Positions 25,154 through 33,435 of a stretch of DNA of 64,000 nt are shown here, in pieces; the first letter of the stretch is position 1; each line of letters opens with the position of its first letter. Under the pieces are notes generated by a model. It saw nothing but the letters and a program-made list of their open reading frames with translations, did no database searches and was not told the origin of the DNA. Source of the stretch: an uncultured Pelagibacteraceae bacterium (GTDB lineage Bacteria; Pseudomonadota; Alphaproteobacteria; Pelagibacterales; Pelagibacteraceae); contig CABYYJ010000002.1 in assembly GCA_902523185.1 (NCBI GenBank), forward strand, positions 59,014 to 123,013. The letters are read 5' to 3'. The translations under genes were made by a program, and so were the position numbers.

Positions 25154-26407
25154 ATGACTGAAAAAAATAACAAAAATATTCTTTACTGTTCTTTCTGCGG
25201 TAAAAGCCAGCATGAGGTTAGAAAATTAATAGCAGGCCCTACAGTATTTATTTGTGATGAATGTGTTGAGCTTTGTATGGATATTATTAAGGAGGAAAAC
25301 AAAAGTTCTCTTGTTAAACATCAAGATGGAGTACCGTCTCCTAAAGAAATTTGCAATGTTTTGGATGATTATGTTATAGGGCAGCAACTCGCTAAAGAAA
25401 TTTTGTCAGTAGCTGTTCATAATCATTATAAAAGATTAAGTCATGAAACAAAAAATAATAAAGATATAGAATTGTCTAAATCTAATATACTTCTAGTTGG
25501 TCCTACTGGATGTGGCAAAACCTTGTTAGCTCAGACACTTGCAAGAATTTTAGATGTTCCTTTTACAATGGCTGACGCTACAACACTGACTGAAGCTGGA
25601 TATGTTGGTGAAGATGTTGAAAATATAATATTAAAGTTACTTCAAGCTGCAGATTACAATGTTGAAAAAACTCAAAGAGGAATAGTTTATATAGATGAAG
25701 TTGATAAGATAAGTAGAAAATCAGAAAATCCCTCGATAACAAGAGATGTTTCAGGCGAGGGTGTTCAGCAAGCTTTATTAAAAATTATGGAAGGCACAGT
25801 TGCTAGTGTTCCTCCTCAGGGAGGAAGAAAACATCCTCAACAAGAGTTTTTACAAGTTGATACAACTAATATTTTATTTATTTGTGGTGGAGCATTCGCT
25901 GGTTTAGATAAATTAATTGATAGCAGAGGAAAAGGTAGCTCAATTGGATTTGGTGCAAAAGTAAAAGATTTTAAAGAACAACCACTCTCAGAGACTATGA
26001 AAATGTTAGAGCCCGAGGACTTAATAAAATATGGATTAATCCCTGAATTCATCGGTAGGATGCCAATTATTGCTACTTTAGATGATCTAGATGAAAAATC
26101 ATTAGTAAAAATTTTAAAAGAACCAAAAAATTCTTTAATCAAACAATATAAAAGACTTTTTGAATTTGAAGAGGTTGAGCTTGAATTTAAAGATGATGCT
26201 ATTTCTGAGATTGCCAATAAAGCTATAACTAAAAAAACGGGCGCTAGGGGCTTAAGATCAATTTTAGAGAACATACTTTTAAAAACAATGTTTGAATTAC
26301 CAGATATGGAAAATGTGATAAAAGTCACAGTTGATAAATCATCAGTTCAAGGAAAGTCCGAACCCATTGTCACATATGGTAAAAAAGCATCAACATCTGT
26401 AGCTTAA
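25154..26407 (+). CDS. clpX: ATP-dependent Clp protease ATP-binding subunit ClpX
   Basis: The 417-residue AAA+ unfoldase recognises and feeds substrates to ClpP. An N-terminal C4 zinc domain is seen as [11 protein letters not shown]...[10 protein letters not shown] (about residues 11-40). The Walker A is GPTGCGKT, Walker [11 protein letters not shown], the pore loop is in [13 protein letters not shown], and [13 protein letters not shown] is the sensor-2 region. The C-terminal region includes IPEFIGRMP, the conserved ClpX box. It is preceded by a plausible promoter and by an ATG without a Shine-Dalgarno sequence. Length is normal. Confidence 0.97.
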   Translation: MTEKNNKNILYCSFCGKSQHEVRKLIAGPTVFICDECVELCMDIIKEENKSSLVKHQDGVPSPKEICNVLDDYVIGQQLAKEILSVAVHNHYKRLSHETKNNKDIELSKSNILLVGPTGCGKTLLAQTLARILDVPFTMADATTLTEAGYVGEDVENIILKLLQAADYNVEKTQRGIVYIDEVDKISRKSENPSITRDVSGEGVQQALLKIMEGTVASVPPQGGRKHPQQEFLQVDTTNILFICGGAFAGLDKLIDSRGKGSSIGFGAKVKDFKEQPLSETMKMLEPEDLIKYGLIPEFIGRMPIIATLDDLDEKSLVKILKEPKNSLIKQYKRLFEFEEVELEFKDDAISEIANKAITKKTGARGLRSILENILLKTMFELPDMENVIKVTVDKSSVQGKSEPIVTYGKKASTSVA

Positions 26408-26421
26408 CTTAAATTTGTTTC

Positions 26422-26451
26422 TTGAAATTGGTCTATTTATAGCCATATTAT
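26422..26451 (+). promoter_or_regulatory. Sigma-70-like promoter placed at the lon start
   Basis: TTGAAA (26422-26427) and TATTAT (26446-26451) have 18 bases between them. The -10 box ends four bases before the lon ATG at 26456, so transcription from it would begin at or just inside the start codon. This predicts a leaderless lon mRNA if the promoter is used. Confidence 0.4.
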
Positions 26452-26455
26452 AGAT

Positions 26456-28840
26456 ATGAAAGCTTCATATTTAAAACCACTTTTACCGTTAAGAGATATT
26501 GTAATATTTCCTTCAATGGTAGTTCCATTATTTGTTGGAAGAGAAAAATCAATTAAAGCTTTACAAGAAGTAATGAAATCCGACAAATCAATAGTTTTAG
26601 TCACACAGAAAAATTCTGAGGTGGACGATCCCTCAAGCAAAGATCTTTTTCAGTTTGGTTGCTTAAGCAAAGTCCTACAACTCTTAAAGTTACCAGATGG
26701 AACAGTGAAAGTGTTGGTTGAAGGAGAGAAAAGAGTTAGAATAGTGAATTATGGTGATGATAAAGAAGACCATTTAACATGTGAAGTTGAAATAGCTGAT
26801 GATCAAAATGTAAATAAAGAGCTTGAACAATTGGCAATTGGCTTAGTTAAAAAATTTGAAAAGTTACAAATCTTAAGTAAGAAGGATTTTAACGAAACTA
26901 CTAACAATCTTAAAAATCTTAAAAATCCATCTCAAATTGCAAATAATATTTCATCGAATTTAAATATTCAAATATTTGAAAAACAAGAACTTTTAGAAAT
27001 TACAGATTTAAAGAAAAGGTTAGAAAAAATACATTCTCTAATAGAAAAAGAAATAAGCGTTCTTTCTGTTGAAAAAAAAATACGGGGCAGAGTGAAAAAT
27101 CAAATGGAAAAAACTCAAAGGGAATATTATTTAAATGAACAATTGAAAGCAATCCAAAAGGAGTTAGGTGAGATAGATGAAGGAAAGGATGAATTATCAT
27201 CTCTTTCAAAAGCTATCTCAGACGCTAAAATGCCAAAGTTAGCAAAAGAAAAATGCTTGTCTGAATTAAAAAAATTAAAATCAATGAGCCCTATGTCGGC
27301 AGAGGCTACTGTAGTGAGAAACTATTTGGATTGGATGACAGAGCTTCCATGGTCAAATAAATCAAAAATTAACACTGACCTCAAGAATGCTCAGAAAATT
27401 CTTGATGAAGATCATTATGGACTTGAAAAGGTAAAAGAGAGAATTATCGAATTTCTAGCAGTTCAAAAAAGAATGCAAAAAATGAAAGGACCAATTTTAT
27501 GTTTAGTAGGCCCACCCGGCGTAGGAAAAACTTCCCTTGGGAAATCAATAGCTAAAGCAACAAATAGAAAATTTATTAGAATCTCTTTGGGCGGAATAAG
27601 AGATGAGGCTGAAATTAGGGGGCACAGAAGAACATATATTGGATCCTTGCCAGGCAAAATTATCCAAATGATGAAAAAGGCCGGAACGAAAAATCCTTTA
27701 TTTTTATTGGACGAAATTGACAAAGTGGGTAATGATTATAGGGGGGATCCTTCATCAGCACTGCTTGAAGCCTTAGATCCAGAGCAAAATAAAGAGTTCA
27801 ATGATCATTACTTAGAAGTCGACTACGATTTATCTGATGTTATGTTTGTTACAACTGCAAACACTTTAAATATACTTCCTCCTTTATTAGATAGAATGGA
27901 AGTTATAAGACTTTCGGGATACACAGAGGATGAGAAAGTGAATATTTCACAAAAATTTTTAATACCTAACCAAAGTAAAAATAATGGATTAAAAAAAGAA
28001 GAATGGGCTATTGATGAAAATATTAATAGAAAAATTATTAGGCATTACACTAGAGAATCTGGGGTGAGAAACCTAGAAAGAGAAATTTCAAAAATAGCAA
28101 GAAAACTTGTTAAAAAAATTGATAATAAAGAAAGTGTAAATAATCCTATCAATGAAACAGATTTAAAAGATTTATTGGGTGTTCAAAAATTCAACTATGG
28201 AGAAATCGAGGAGGAAAATAGAATTGGAGTTGTTACAGGTTTAGCTTGGACAGAAGTTGGAGGAGAAATATTAAAAATTGAGTCTGTAATCATGCCAGGT
28301 AAAGGTAAAATGCAAATTACTGGTAAATTAGGAGACGTGATGCAAGAATCAGTAAAAGCAGCTAAATCTTACATACGATCAAAGAGTTTAGATTTTGGAA
28401 TTGTACCCCCAATTTTTGACAAGAAAGATTTTCATATTCATGTTCCGGAGGGAGCCACACCAAAAGATGGACCATCTGCGGGCGTAGGAATGGTTACATC
28501 GATTATATCAGCTATTACAGAAATACCTGTAGACAAAAATGTTGCCATGACCGGTGAAATAACTTTAAGAGGATTAGTTTTGCCAATAGGAGGTCTGAAA
28601 GAAAAATTACTTGCAGCCCACAGAGCAGGAATTAAAAAAGTTTTAATACCAATTGAGAATAAAAAAGATTTGATTGAAGTACCGAAAACAATTTTAAATT
28701 CGATGGAGATAATACCTGTTAAAAATGTAGACGAAGTTTTAAAGGTAGCTTTGACAAAACCTTTTAAAAGAGTTGAATGGGTAGAAGTTGATCAATTAGC
28801 TGATAAAAGTAAAAATAAAGAGGAATTAAGCACTCACTAA
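26456..28840 (+). CDS. lon: ATP-dependent Lon protease
   Basis: The 794-residue protein combines the Lon N-terminal substrate domain (LPLRDIVIFPSMVVPLFVGREKSIKAL), an AAA+ domain with Walker A GPPGVGKTS and Walker B PLFLLDEIDKVG, and a C-terminal serine protease domain. The catalytic Ser-Lys dyad is visible as PKDGPSAGVGM and GGLKEKLLAAHRAGIKKVLIP. This is the LonA bacterial type, of typical length. The ATG has no Shine-Dalgarno sequence. It closes the proteolysis cluster and ends seven bases before the stop of the convergent GT17-like gene. Confidence 0.97.
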   Translation: MKASYLKPLLPLRDIVIFPSMVVPLFVGREKSIKALQEVMKSDKSIVLVTQKNSEVDDPSSKDLFQFGCLSKVLQLLKLPDGTVKVLVEGEKRVRIVNYGDDKEDHLTCEVEIADDQNVNKELEQLAIGLVKKFEKLQILSKKDFNETTNNLKNLKNPSQIANNISSNLNIQIFEKQELLEITDLKKRLEKIHSLIEKEISVLSVEKKIRGRVKNQMEKTQREYYLNEQLKAIQKELGEIDEGKDELSSLSKAISDAKMPKLAKEKCLSELKKLKSMSPMSAEATVVRNYLDWMTELPWSNKSKINTDLKNAQKILDEDHYGLEKVKERIIEFLAVQKRMQKMKGPILCLVGPPGVGKTSLGKSIAKATNRKFIRISLGGIRDEAEIRGHRRTYIGSLPGKIIQMMKKAGTKNPLFLLDEIDKVGNDYRGDPSSALLEALDPEQNKEFNDHYLEVDYDLSDVMFVTTANTLNILPPLLDRMEVIRLSGYTEDEKVNISQKFLIPNQSKNNGLKKEEWAIDENINRKIIRHYTRESGVRNLEREISKIARKLVKKIDNKESVNNPINETDLKDLLGVQKFNYGEIEEENRIGVVTGLAWTEVGGEILKIESVIMPGKGKMQITGKLGDVMQESVKAAKSYIRSKSLDFGIVPPIFDKKDFHIHVPEGATPKDGPSAGVGMVTSIISAITEIPVDKNVAMTGEITLRGLVLPIGGLKEKLLAAHRAGIKKVLIPIENKKDLIEVPKTILNSMEIIPVKNVDEVLKVALTKPFKRVEWVEVDQLADKSKNKEELSTH

Positions 28841-28847
28841 AATTATC

Positions 28848-29729
28848 TTAATCGATCCATTCCTTATAGAGACTTAAGTTCTCTTTCATGTAATTCGGTA
28901 AGATTTCTGTACTTACTTTATCTAAAATTAAGTTGCCTGTATATTTTTTATCTTCTTGAGCAACTGTATGATCATATAATATTTTTTTTTGGTTAACCAT
29001 ATTTTCCATATCTTTTAGTGTTAAACCACTTTCTTCAAATTCAAGATGATGCATAAAATTAGATAACTTATAAAAAATTTCCTTAGGTTTTTTTATAGAG
29101 GTAAAATGCCACCCACCATTTTTTATAATTTCTATGTTCATATATCTTTTATTTGAAAACAATGTGTCTAATCTCCAAAATGGATATACTTTACTTTTTA
29201 TATTTCTTAGCCATTGAAAACCTAACAGGTCTTTTTTTTTACAAGCCCTTGTTCCAATCCATTTAAAGTTTGGTTGTAACAAATTAAATTTATAATAAAA
29301 AACATCTTGTTCAAATAAAGTGATTTTCTTTTTAAACTTAAAATTTGAAAAATTAGGAATTTCATCAAGATCACTTGATAATATTAAATCTTCATCGTGA
29401 ACACCTTTTAAACCTGAATTTAACTTATTTCTTTGATTATTTTCTCTTTTTAAAGAGTTATCTAAAATTTTTTTATTCTTAATTTCTAACTTATCGCTTG
29501 ACTGAACTTTTTCTATACCCTCTGGAATTTTATCAACAACAATATACTGAATCTTATCTTTAAATTTTTGAAAATTTTTTATATCAAAATTAAGTTTTTT
29601 ACTCTTTCCACTATGTAGAAAAGTTGACTCAGTTATTATAAATTTTTTAACATATTTATTTAAAACATTTAGCCTTAAATCTAAGAGTAAATCTTCATCA
29701 AAATACATAAAACAGTCATAAATATTCAT
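28848..29729 (-). CDS. Glycosyltransferase family 17-like protein
   Basis: The 293-residue protein begins MNIYDCFMYFDEDLLLDLRLNVL and continues VKKFIITESTFLHSGKSKKLNF, a pattern typical of GT17, the family that includes the beta-1,4-mannosyl-glycoprotein N-acetylglucosaminyltransferase. An acidic motif (DLILSSDLDEIPNFS, about residues 114-128) is a likely nucleotide-sugar or metal-binding site, with GWHFTSIKKPKEI further on. No signal peptide is seen, so it presumably acts in the cytosol on a lipid-linked or intermediate glycan. It is divergent from the three-domain sugar-modification gene with a 53-base gap. The acceptor and donor are unknown. Confidence 0.8.
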   Translation of the reverse strand: MNIYDCFMYFDEDLLLDLRLNVLNKYVKKFIITESTFLHSGKSKKLNFDIKNFQKFKDKIQYIVVDKIPEGIEKVQSSDKLEIKNKKILDNSLKRENNQRNKLNSGLKGVHDEDLILSSDLDEIPNFSNFKFKKKITLFEQDVFYYKFNLLQPNFKWIGTRACKKKDLLGFQWLRNIKSKVYPFWRLDTLFSNKRYMNIEIIKNGGWHFTSIKKPKEIFYKLSNFMHHLEFEESGLTLKDMENMVNQKKILYDHTVAQEDKKYTGNLILDKVSTEILPNYMKENLSLYKEWID

Positions 29730-29782
29730 GATATTTGAGTTATAATAAAATCTATTGTAAGTAAATAATAATTAATTTTCTG

Positions 29783-32335
29783 ATGAAAAAAAAGATTATA
29801 ATTACTGGTGGACTAGGGTACATCGGAACTGAATTATGCAAACTTTATTCAGGCGTAAGTTGGCATCATAATATAATTGTAATCGATAATAGATTCATTT
29901 CTGAAAGGGTAAGTCAATTAAGAAATTGGAATATAGATTTTATTCAAGGAAATATTTTAGACAAAAATTTAATACAGAAATACTTTAAAGATGCTGATGT
30001 AGTTCATCATTTGGCTGGAGTCACTGATGTCCCAAGAACAAAAAATGAGTCGACTAGAGAAAAAGATGAAAATATTAGATTAGTTGGCGTAGAGGGAACA
30101 AAAAATATCTTAGACGCTATTAGTAATAAATGTAAAATAGTTTTTCCTTCTACTCACGTTGTATACGAAGGAGTTAATGAAGTAAAAACTGATATTAAAG
30201 AAGAGGAAATTACAAAGCCAATTTTAGCTTACTCTTCATCTAAAGCAGAAAATGAAAAACAACTGAAAAATTCAGGAAAAAACTTTATAATTTTAAGATT
30301 GGGCTCAGTTTACGGTTATTCAACAGATTCAATGCGTATTGATATTATGCCAAACTTATTTTCTAAAATAGCCTCTCAAGAGGGATCATTGAAATTATTT
30401 GCTGGTGGTAGACAAATTAAAAGCCTAGTTCCTCTTATTGATGTTGCCAGATGTTTTAAATTCATGGAGGAAAAAGACGAAATTAGATCCGATATATTTA
30501 ATTTAACAAAAGATACTCTCACAGTAAAAAAAGTCGCCGAAATATGCAAAAAATACAATCCGAAAATCGAATTAAAAGAAACAAATGATGAAATACCTAA
30601 TTTAGGTTTTTCTTTATCAAACAAAAAACTTTTAAAAACCGGTTTCAAATTTTTATATGGTATTGACGAGAGTATCAAAGAAATGATTCAAAAATGGTCT
30701 AAACAAAATTTAACCAAGGAACTTGAACATGTAAGAGATGGTGAAAATTTATATAAAGATAGCAGGGGTGCGATTAGTAACCATGAGCTCACGGAGCCTA
30801 TAAATTTAATTGGATTAATAGACTCGAAGAAAGGAACTATCAGAGCCAATCACTATCATCCACAACAAGAGCAAAAATGTTTATTCACTAAAGGTCAAAT
30901 AATAGAAATATATCAAGATATCATTAATCCTAACTCGCCCAAGATTACCCAGGTCGTAAACACAGGACAAACTTCAATAATAAAACCAAACGTTGCACAT
31001 ACAATGGTCTTTACTAAAGATACGACTTTTTTAAATCTAGTTAGAGGAGAGAGAGATCATGAAAATTATGGGATAACTCATACAATAAAACATGTTTTTG
31101 TGGATGAAAAAGAAAAAAATATGCTTTTAGAGTGCTACAAGTTTGAATGTAGGTCATGTGGAAATTCAAATTTGAAAAGAGTTGTTTCATTAGGATATCA
31201 GCCCTTAGCAAATAATTTACTTAATAAAGTAAAAGATAAATGTGAATTATATCCATTAGAGATGAATTATTGTAATAATTGTCATAATTGTCAGCTATCT
31301 GTTTCAGTCAATCCAAAAAAAATGTTTCAAAATTATCTTTATACTTCATCTACTTCAAAAGTTTTCAGAGATCATTTTGTAAAAGCAGCAAAGAAGTACG
31401 TTAAAGAATTAAATCTTAATAAGAAAAAATCTTACATATTAGATATAGGTAGTAATGATGGAGTAGCTTTAAAACCATTTGTAGATTTAGGTTTTAAAAA
31501 AGTTTTAGGTATTGAGCCAGCAAAAAACTTAGCAAAACTTGCAAATAAGAATAAAATCAAAACTTTTAACGGATTTTTAGAAAAGAAAATTTTAAAAAAG
31601 ATAAAAAAAAATGCAGATTTAATATTAGCTTCTAATGTTTTTGCTCACTCAGATAAACTAAAAGAAATGGCTGACTGTATGCTTAAGTTGCTCAGCAAAA
31701 AAGGAACTATAATTATTGAAGTTCAATATTTAATGAACACATTAAAAGATTTGACCTTTGATAATATTTACCATGAGCATTATAATTATTGGTCATTGAC
31801 ATCTTTAGTAAACTTTTTCAAACAATTCGACGCTAAAATAACTAAGTCAGAGATAGTAGATACACATGGTGGGTCGATAAGAATTTATATTAAAAAAGAC
31901 AAAAGAGCTAAAGTTGAAAAAAGTGTCACTTTAATGCTTAAACAGGAAGATAATTTTGGAATTAAAAAATTTGGTACATATAAAAAATTTGGAGAAAAAG
32001 TTTACAAAATAAGAGAAAATGTTAGAGAAAATCTAAAAAAAATTAGAAAAGATAGTAAGGTAATAATAGGTTATGGTGCCCCAGCAAAAGCAACCACAGC
32101 TTTAAATTTTTTCGGAATTTCGAAAGAAATAGATTTTATAGTAGAGGACAACAAACTTAAACATAATAAATTTATTCCTGGAGTAAAAATTCCTATAAAA
32201 AATAAATCTCAAATTAAGGATAAAAAAAATACATTAATTGTTTTGGCTTGGAATTTTTATAAAGATATTATTAAAAATAACTCTGAACTTTCAGAAAATT
32301 TTATTAATATCAAAGATTTAGAGACTAATAATTAG
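29783..32335 (+). CDS. Three-domain sugar-modification protein: SDR epimerase/dehydratase, cupin, C-methyltransferase
   Basis: The 850-residue single reading frame contains three domains. Residues 1 to about 305 are an extended SDR NAD-dependent epimerase/dehydratase: TGGLGYIG at 8-15 binds the nucleotide, and the catalytic Tyr150 and Lys154 are in AYSSSK. Residues about 325-440 form a cupin resembling dTDP-sugar 3,5-epimerase-like proteins (ANHYHPQQEQKCL, with His357/His359). Residues about 450-850 resemble sugar C-methyltransferases: zinc cysteines Cys456, Cys459, Cys497 and Cys500, a SAM loop DIGSNDG (554-560), the catalytic YHEHY (663-667), and a C-terminal GYGAPAKATTAL domain. Such activities normally come as separate enzymes. 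The product is probably a C-methylated deoxysugar, but the sugar cannot be named. The reading frame is continuous across both junctions. Confidence 0.8.
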   Translation: MKKKIIITGGLGYIGTELCKLYSGVSWHHNIIVIDNRFISERVSQLRNWNIDFIQGNILDKNLIQKYFKDADVVHHLAGVTDVPRTKNESTREKDENIRLVGVEGTKNILDAISNKCKIVFPSTHVVYEGVNEVKTDIKEEEITKPILAYSSSKAENEKQLKNSGKNFIILRLGSVYGYSTDSMRIDIMPNLFSKIASQEGSLKLFAGGRQIKSLVPLIDVARCFKFMEEKDEIRSDIFNLTKDTLTVKKVAEICKKYNPKIELKETNDEIPNLGFSLSNKKLLKTGFKFLYGIDESIKEMIQKWSKQNLTKELEHVRDGENLYKDSRGAISNHELTEPINLIGLIDSKKGTIRANHYHPQQEQKCLFTKGQIIEIYQDIINPNSPKITQVVNTGQTSIIKPNVAHTMVFTKDTTFLNLVRGERDHENYGITHTIKHVFVDEKEKNMLLECYKFECRSCGNSNLKRVVSLGYQPLANNLLNKVKDKCELYPLEMNYCNNCHNCQLSVSVNPKKMFQNYLYTSSTSKVFRDHFVKAAKKYVKELNLNKKKSYILDIGSNDGVALKPFVDLGFKKVLGIEPAKNLAKLANKNKIKTFNGFLEKKILKKIKKNADLILASNVFAHSDKLKEMADCMLKLLSKKGTIIIEVQYLMNTLKDLTFDNIYHEHYNYWSLTSLVNFFKQFDAKITKSEIVDTHGGSIRIYIKKDKRAKVEKSVTLMLKQEDNFGIKKFGTYKKFGEKVYKIRENVRENLKKIRKDSKVIIGYGAPAKATTALNFFGISKEIDFIVEDNKLKHNKFIPGVKIPIKNKSQIKDKKNTLIVLAWNFYKDIIKNNSELSENFINIKDLETNN

Positions 32336-32858
32336 TGATTAGATTTTTCCAAATTTCGAAAATATTTCTTATACTTTCAAAGAAATAATTTAAATAATAT
32401 TCAGAAGCTGGTATATTTGAGACTATAAATCCTTGAGAAAAATATAAAATTCGTGATAAGGCTATCACAAAGAAAATAAATACAATTAGTGAATTATAAA
32501 ATCCAAAAGAAACTTTCACTTTTTCCTGTTTACTAATTTTTTTTTCAGGCTGTGTGTTACTGATTTTGATACCATGTTTTTTTGCTAGATATTCGGGTGA
32601 GTACAAACTGATTTCTCTTGGTTTTTTTGGAGCATTCCTTTTTATTTTTTTTGGTTTTTGTATTTTTTGTTGAACAGGCTGAGGTCTTGAAACTACCTTT
32701 TTTGGACGAGCGATTGATTGTGTTTTTTCAACATCTCCTACAGGGAATTGTTTCCATTTTAATCCACAAAAACCACACTGAACCATTCTTCCAGCTGCAG
32801 GTATGGAATTATCTGGAAGCGTAAATTTCTTTTCGCCACAGTTACAAGTTATAATCAT
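32325..32858 (-). CDS. Zinc-ribbon membrane protein (MJ0042 family)
   Basis: The 177-residue protein has an N-terminal MJ0042-type zinc ribbon (Cys5, Cys7, Cys28 and Cys31, in ITCNCGEKKFTLP and MVQCGFCGLKWKQFP). A Pro- and Lys-rich linker follows (about residues 40-115), then one membrane segment (about 119-141) and a short C-terminal tail. The start at 32858 is chosen because the family begins at this MIITC; an ATG at 32978 would add 40 residues of poor composition. Many alphaproteobacteria have a similar zinc-ribbon protein of unknown function. The 3' end overlaps the fusion gene by 11 bases. Confidence 0.7.
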   Translation of the reverse strand: MIITCNCGEKKFTLPDNSIPAAGRMVQCGFCGLKWKQFPVGDVEKTQSIARPKKVVSRPQPVQQKIQKPKKIKRNAPKKPREISLYSPEYLAKKHGIKISNTQPEKKISKQEKVKVSFGFYNSLIVFIFFVIALSRILYFSQGFIVSNIPASEYYLNYFFESIRNIFEIWKNLITNY

Positions 32859-33011
32859 TAATATAACTATATTGATATTTATAATATTTGTAAAATCGCA
32901 ATTAAATGACAGTTTTTTGTGTAAAAGTAGGAATTTGCAATTATTAATTGTTAGAAAGTTCCATCTAAATAGGTTCAACTATCAACTTAAAACAAATAAT
33001 TTGGAGGAAAA
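32859..33011. other. A+T-rich intergenic stretch before the remnant gene
   Basis: This 153-base gap separates the divergent zinc-ribbon gene and the 44-codon remnant. It contains a perfect dyad CAATTA-T-TAATTG (32938-32950), and the half-site CAATTA also occurs at 32899-32904. A strong Shine-Dalgarno sequence (GGAGG, 33003-33007) precedes the remnant. No promoter can be assigned confidently. Confidence 0.4.
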
Positions 33012-33146
33012 ATGCATACTTTAAAAAAAATATTGGTATTTTTCACAATCTTTTTGCTTGGAACGAGCTTTGCATATTCAAAATGCAAAGACCCAAAACA
33101 ATTAAGATTTTCAATAATACCTACTGAGGAATCATCATTTGAATAA
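33012..33146 (+). pseudogene. Truncated PhnD-like phosphate/phosphonate-binding protein remnant
   Basis: The 44-codon frame begins with ATG, has an excellent Shine-Dalgarno sequence five bases upstream, and encodes a signal peptide (MHTLKKILVFFTIFLLG, cleavage probably after AYS or nearby) followed by CKDPKQLRFSIIPTEESSFE, then TAA. The LRFSIIPTEE stretch is the mature N terminus of periplasmic binding proteins of the PhnD phosphonate/phosphite/phosphate type. The family is about 300 residues, so more than 80 percent is missing. The following bases carry no continuation of the domain that I can see. It is probably a decayed gene next to a tRNA pair, though a small secreted peptide cannot be excluded. 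Confidence 0.65.
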
Positions 33147-33216
33147 TTTACTTAATTATTTAATTTTAAACTCTTTAATATTAATGAAAGTGTTGATATA
33201 AGATTTTCGTTATTAT

Positions 33217-33292
33217 GGGCGGTTAGCTCAGTTGGTAGAGCATCTCGTTTACACCGAGAGGGTCATAGGTTCGAGTCCTTTACCGCCCACCA
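33217..33292 (+). tRNA. tRNA-Val (anticodon TAC)
   Basis: The 76-base tRNA has a GGGCGGT/ACCGCCC acceptor stem, the anticodon stem TCTCG/CGAGA with loop TTTACAC (anticodon TAC, valine), a T arm with TTCGAGT, A73 and an encoded CCA. It is 10 bases before tRNA-Asp, so the two are likely co-transcribed. Confidence 0.97.
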
Positions 33293-33302
33293 AATACGCC
33301 TT

Positions 33303-33380
33303 GGGGGTGTAGCTCAGTTTGGTTAGAGCGCCTGCCTGTCACGCAGGAGGTCGCGGGTTCGAGTCCCGTCACTCCCGCCA
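33303..33380 (+). tRNA. tRNA-Asp (anticodon GTC)
   Basis: The 78-base tRNA has a GGGGGTG/CACTCCC acceptor stem with one G-T pair, the anticodon stem CCTGC/GCAGG with loop CTGTCAC (anticodon GTC, aspartate), a GCGGG-TTCGAGT-CCCGT T arm, the discriminator G73 expected for tRNA-Asp, and an encoded CCA. It is followed by the 164-base leader region of the nuo operon. Confidence 0.97.
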
Positions 33381-33383
33381 CCA

Positions 33384-33435
33384 GTTGATAATGATTTTCA
33401 TCTAGAAAGTTAAAAATCAACATATATTGATCAAC
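33384..33435 (+). promoter_or_regulatory. Inverted-repeat region between tRNA-Asp and nuoA
   Basis: Starting four bases after tRNA-Asp, GTTGAT (33384-33389) can pair with ATCAAC (33416-33421), which can instead pair with the downstream TTGAT (33427-33431), so two mutually exclusive hairpins are possible. The nested ATGA/TCAT (33391-33401) supports the first. The sequence TGATAAT-G-ATTTTCA (33386-33400) also resembles the Fur-like box upstream of the suf region. The rest of the gap to nuoA (33436-33544) is plain A+T-rich sequence. Transcription of nuo probably starts in this gap, but no promoter is assigned. Confidence 0.3.

Noticed and set aside
25837..26328. Open frame of 163 codons on the minus strand inside clpX
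   Set aside because: It lies fully within the conserved AAA+ and C-terminal coding region of clpX and shows no recognised domain; it is a shadow frame.
28848..32335. A possible defence or other novel multi-gene system
   Set aside because: Each gene matches known sugar-modification or glycosyl transfer families, and no nuclease, toxin, reverse transcriptase or CRISPR-like repeat is present. The fusion is reported as a sugar-pathway oddity instead.
33217..33380. Integration site or attachment repeat at the tRNA pair
   Set aside because: I found no integrase, no direct repeat of a tRNA 3' end in the flanks and no phage genes. The broken phnD alone is not enough to call an integrated element.
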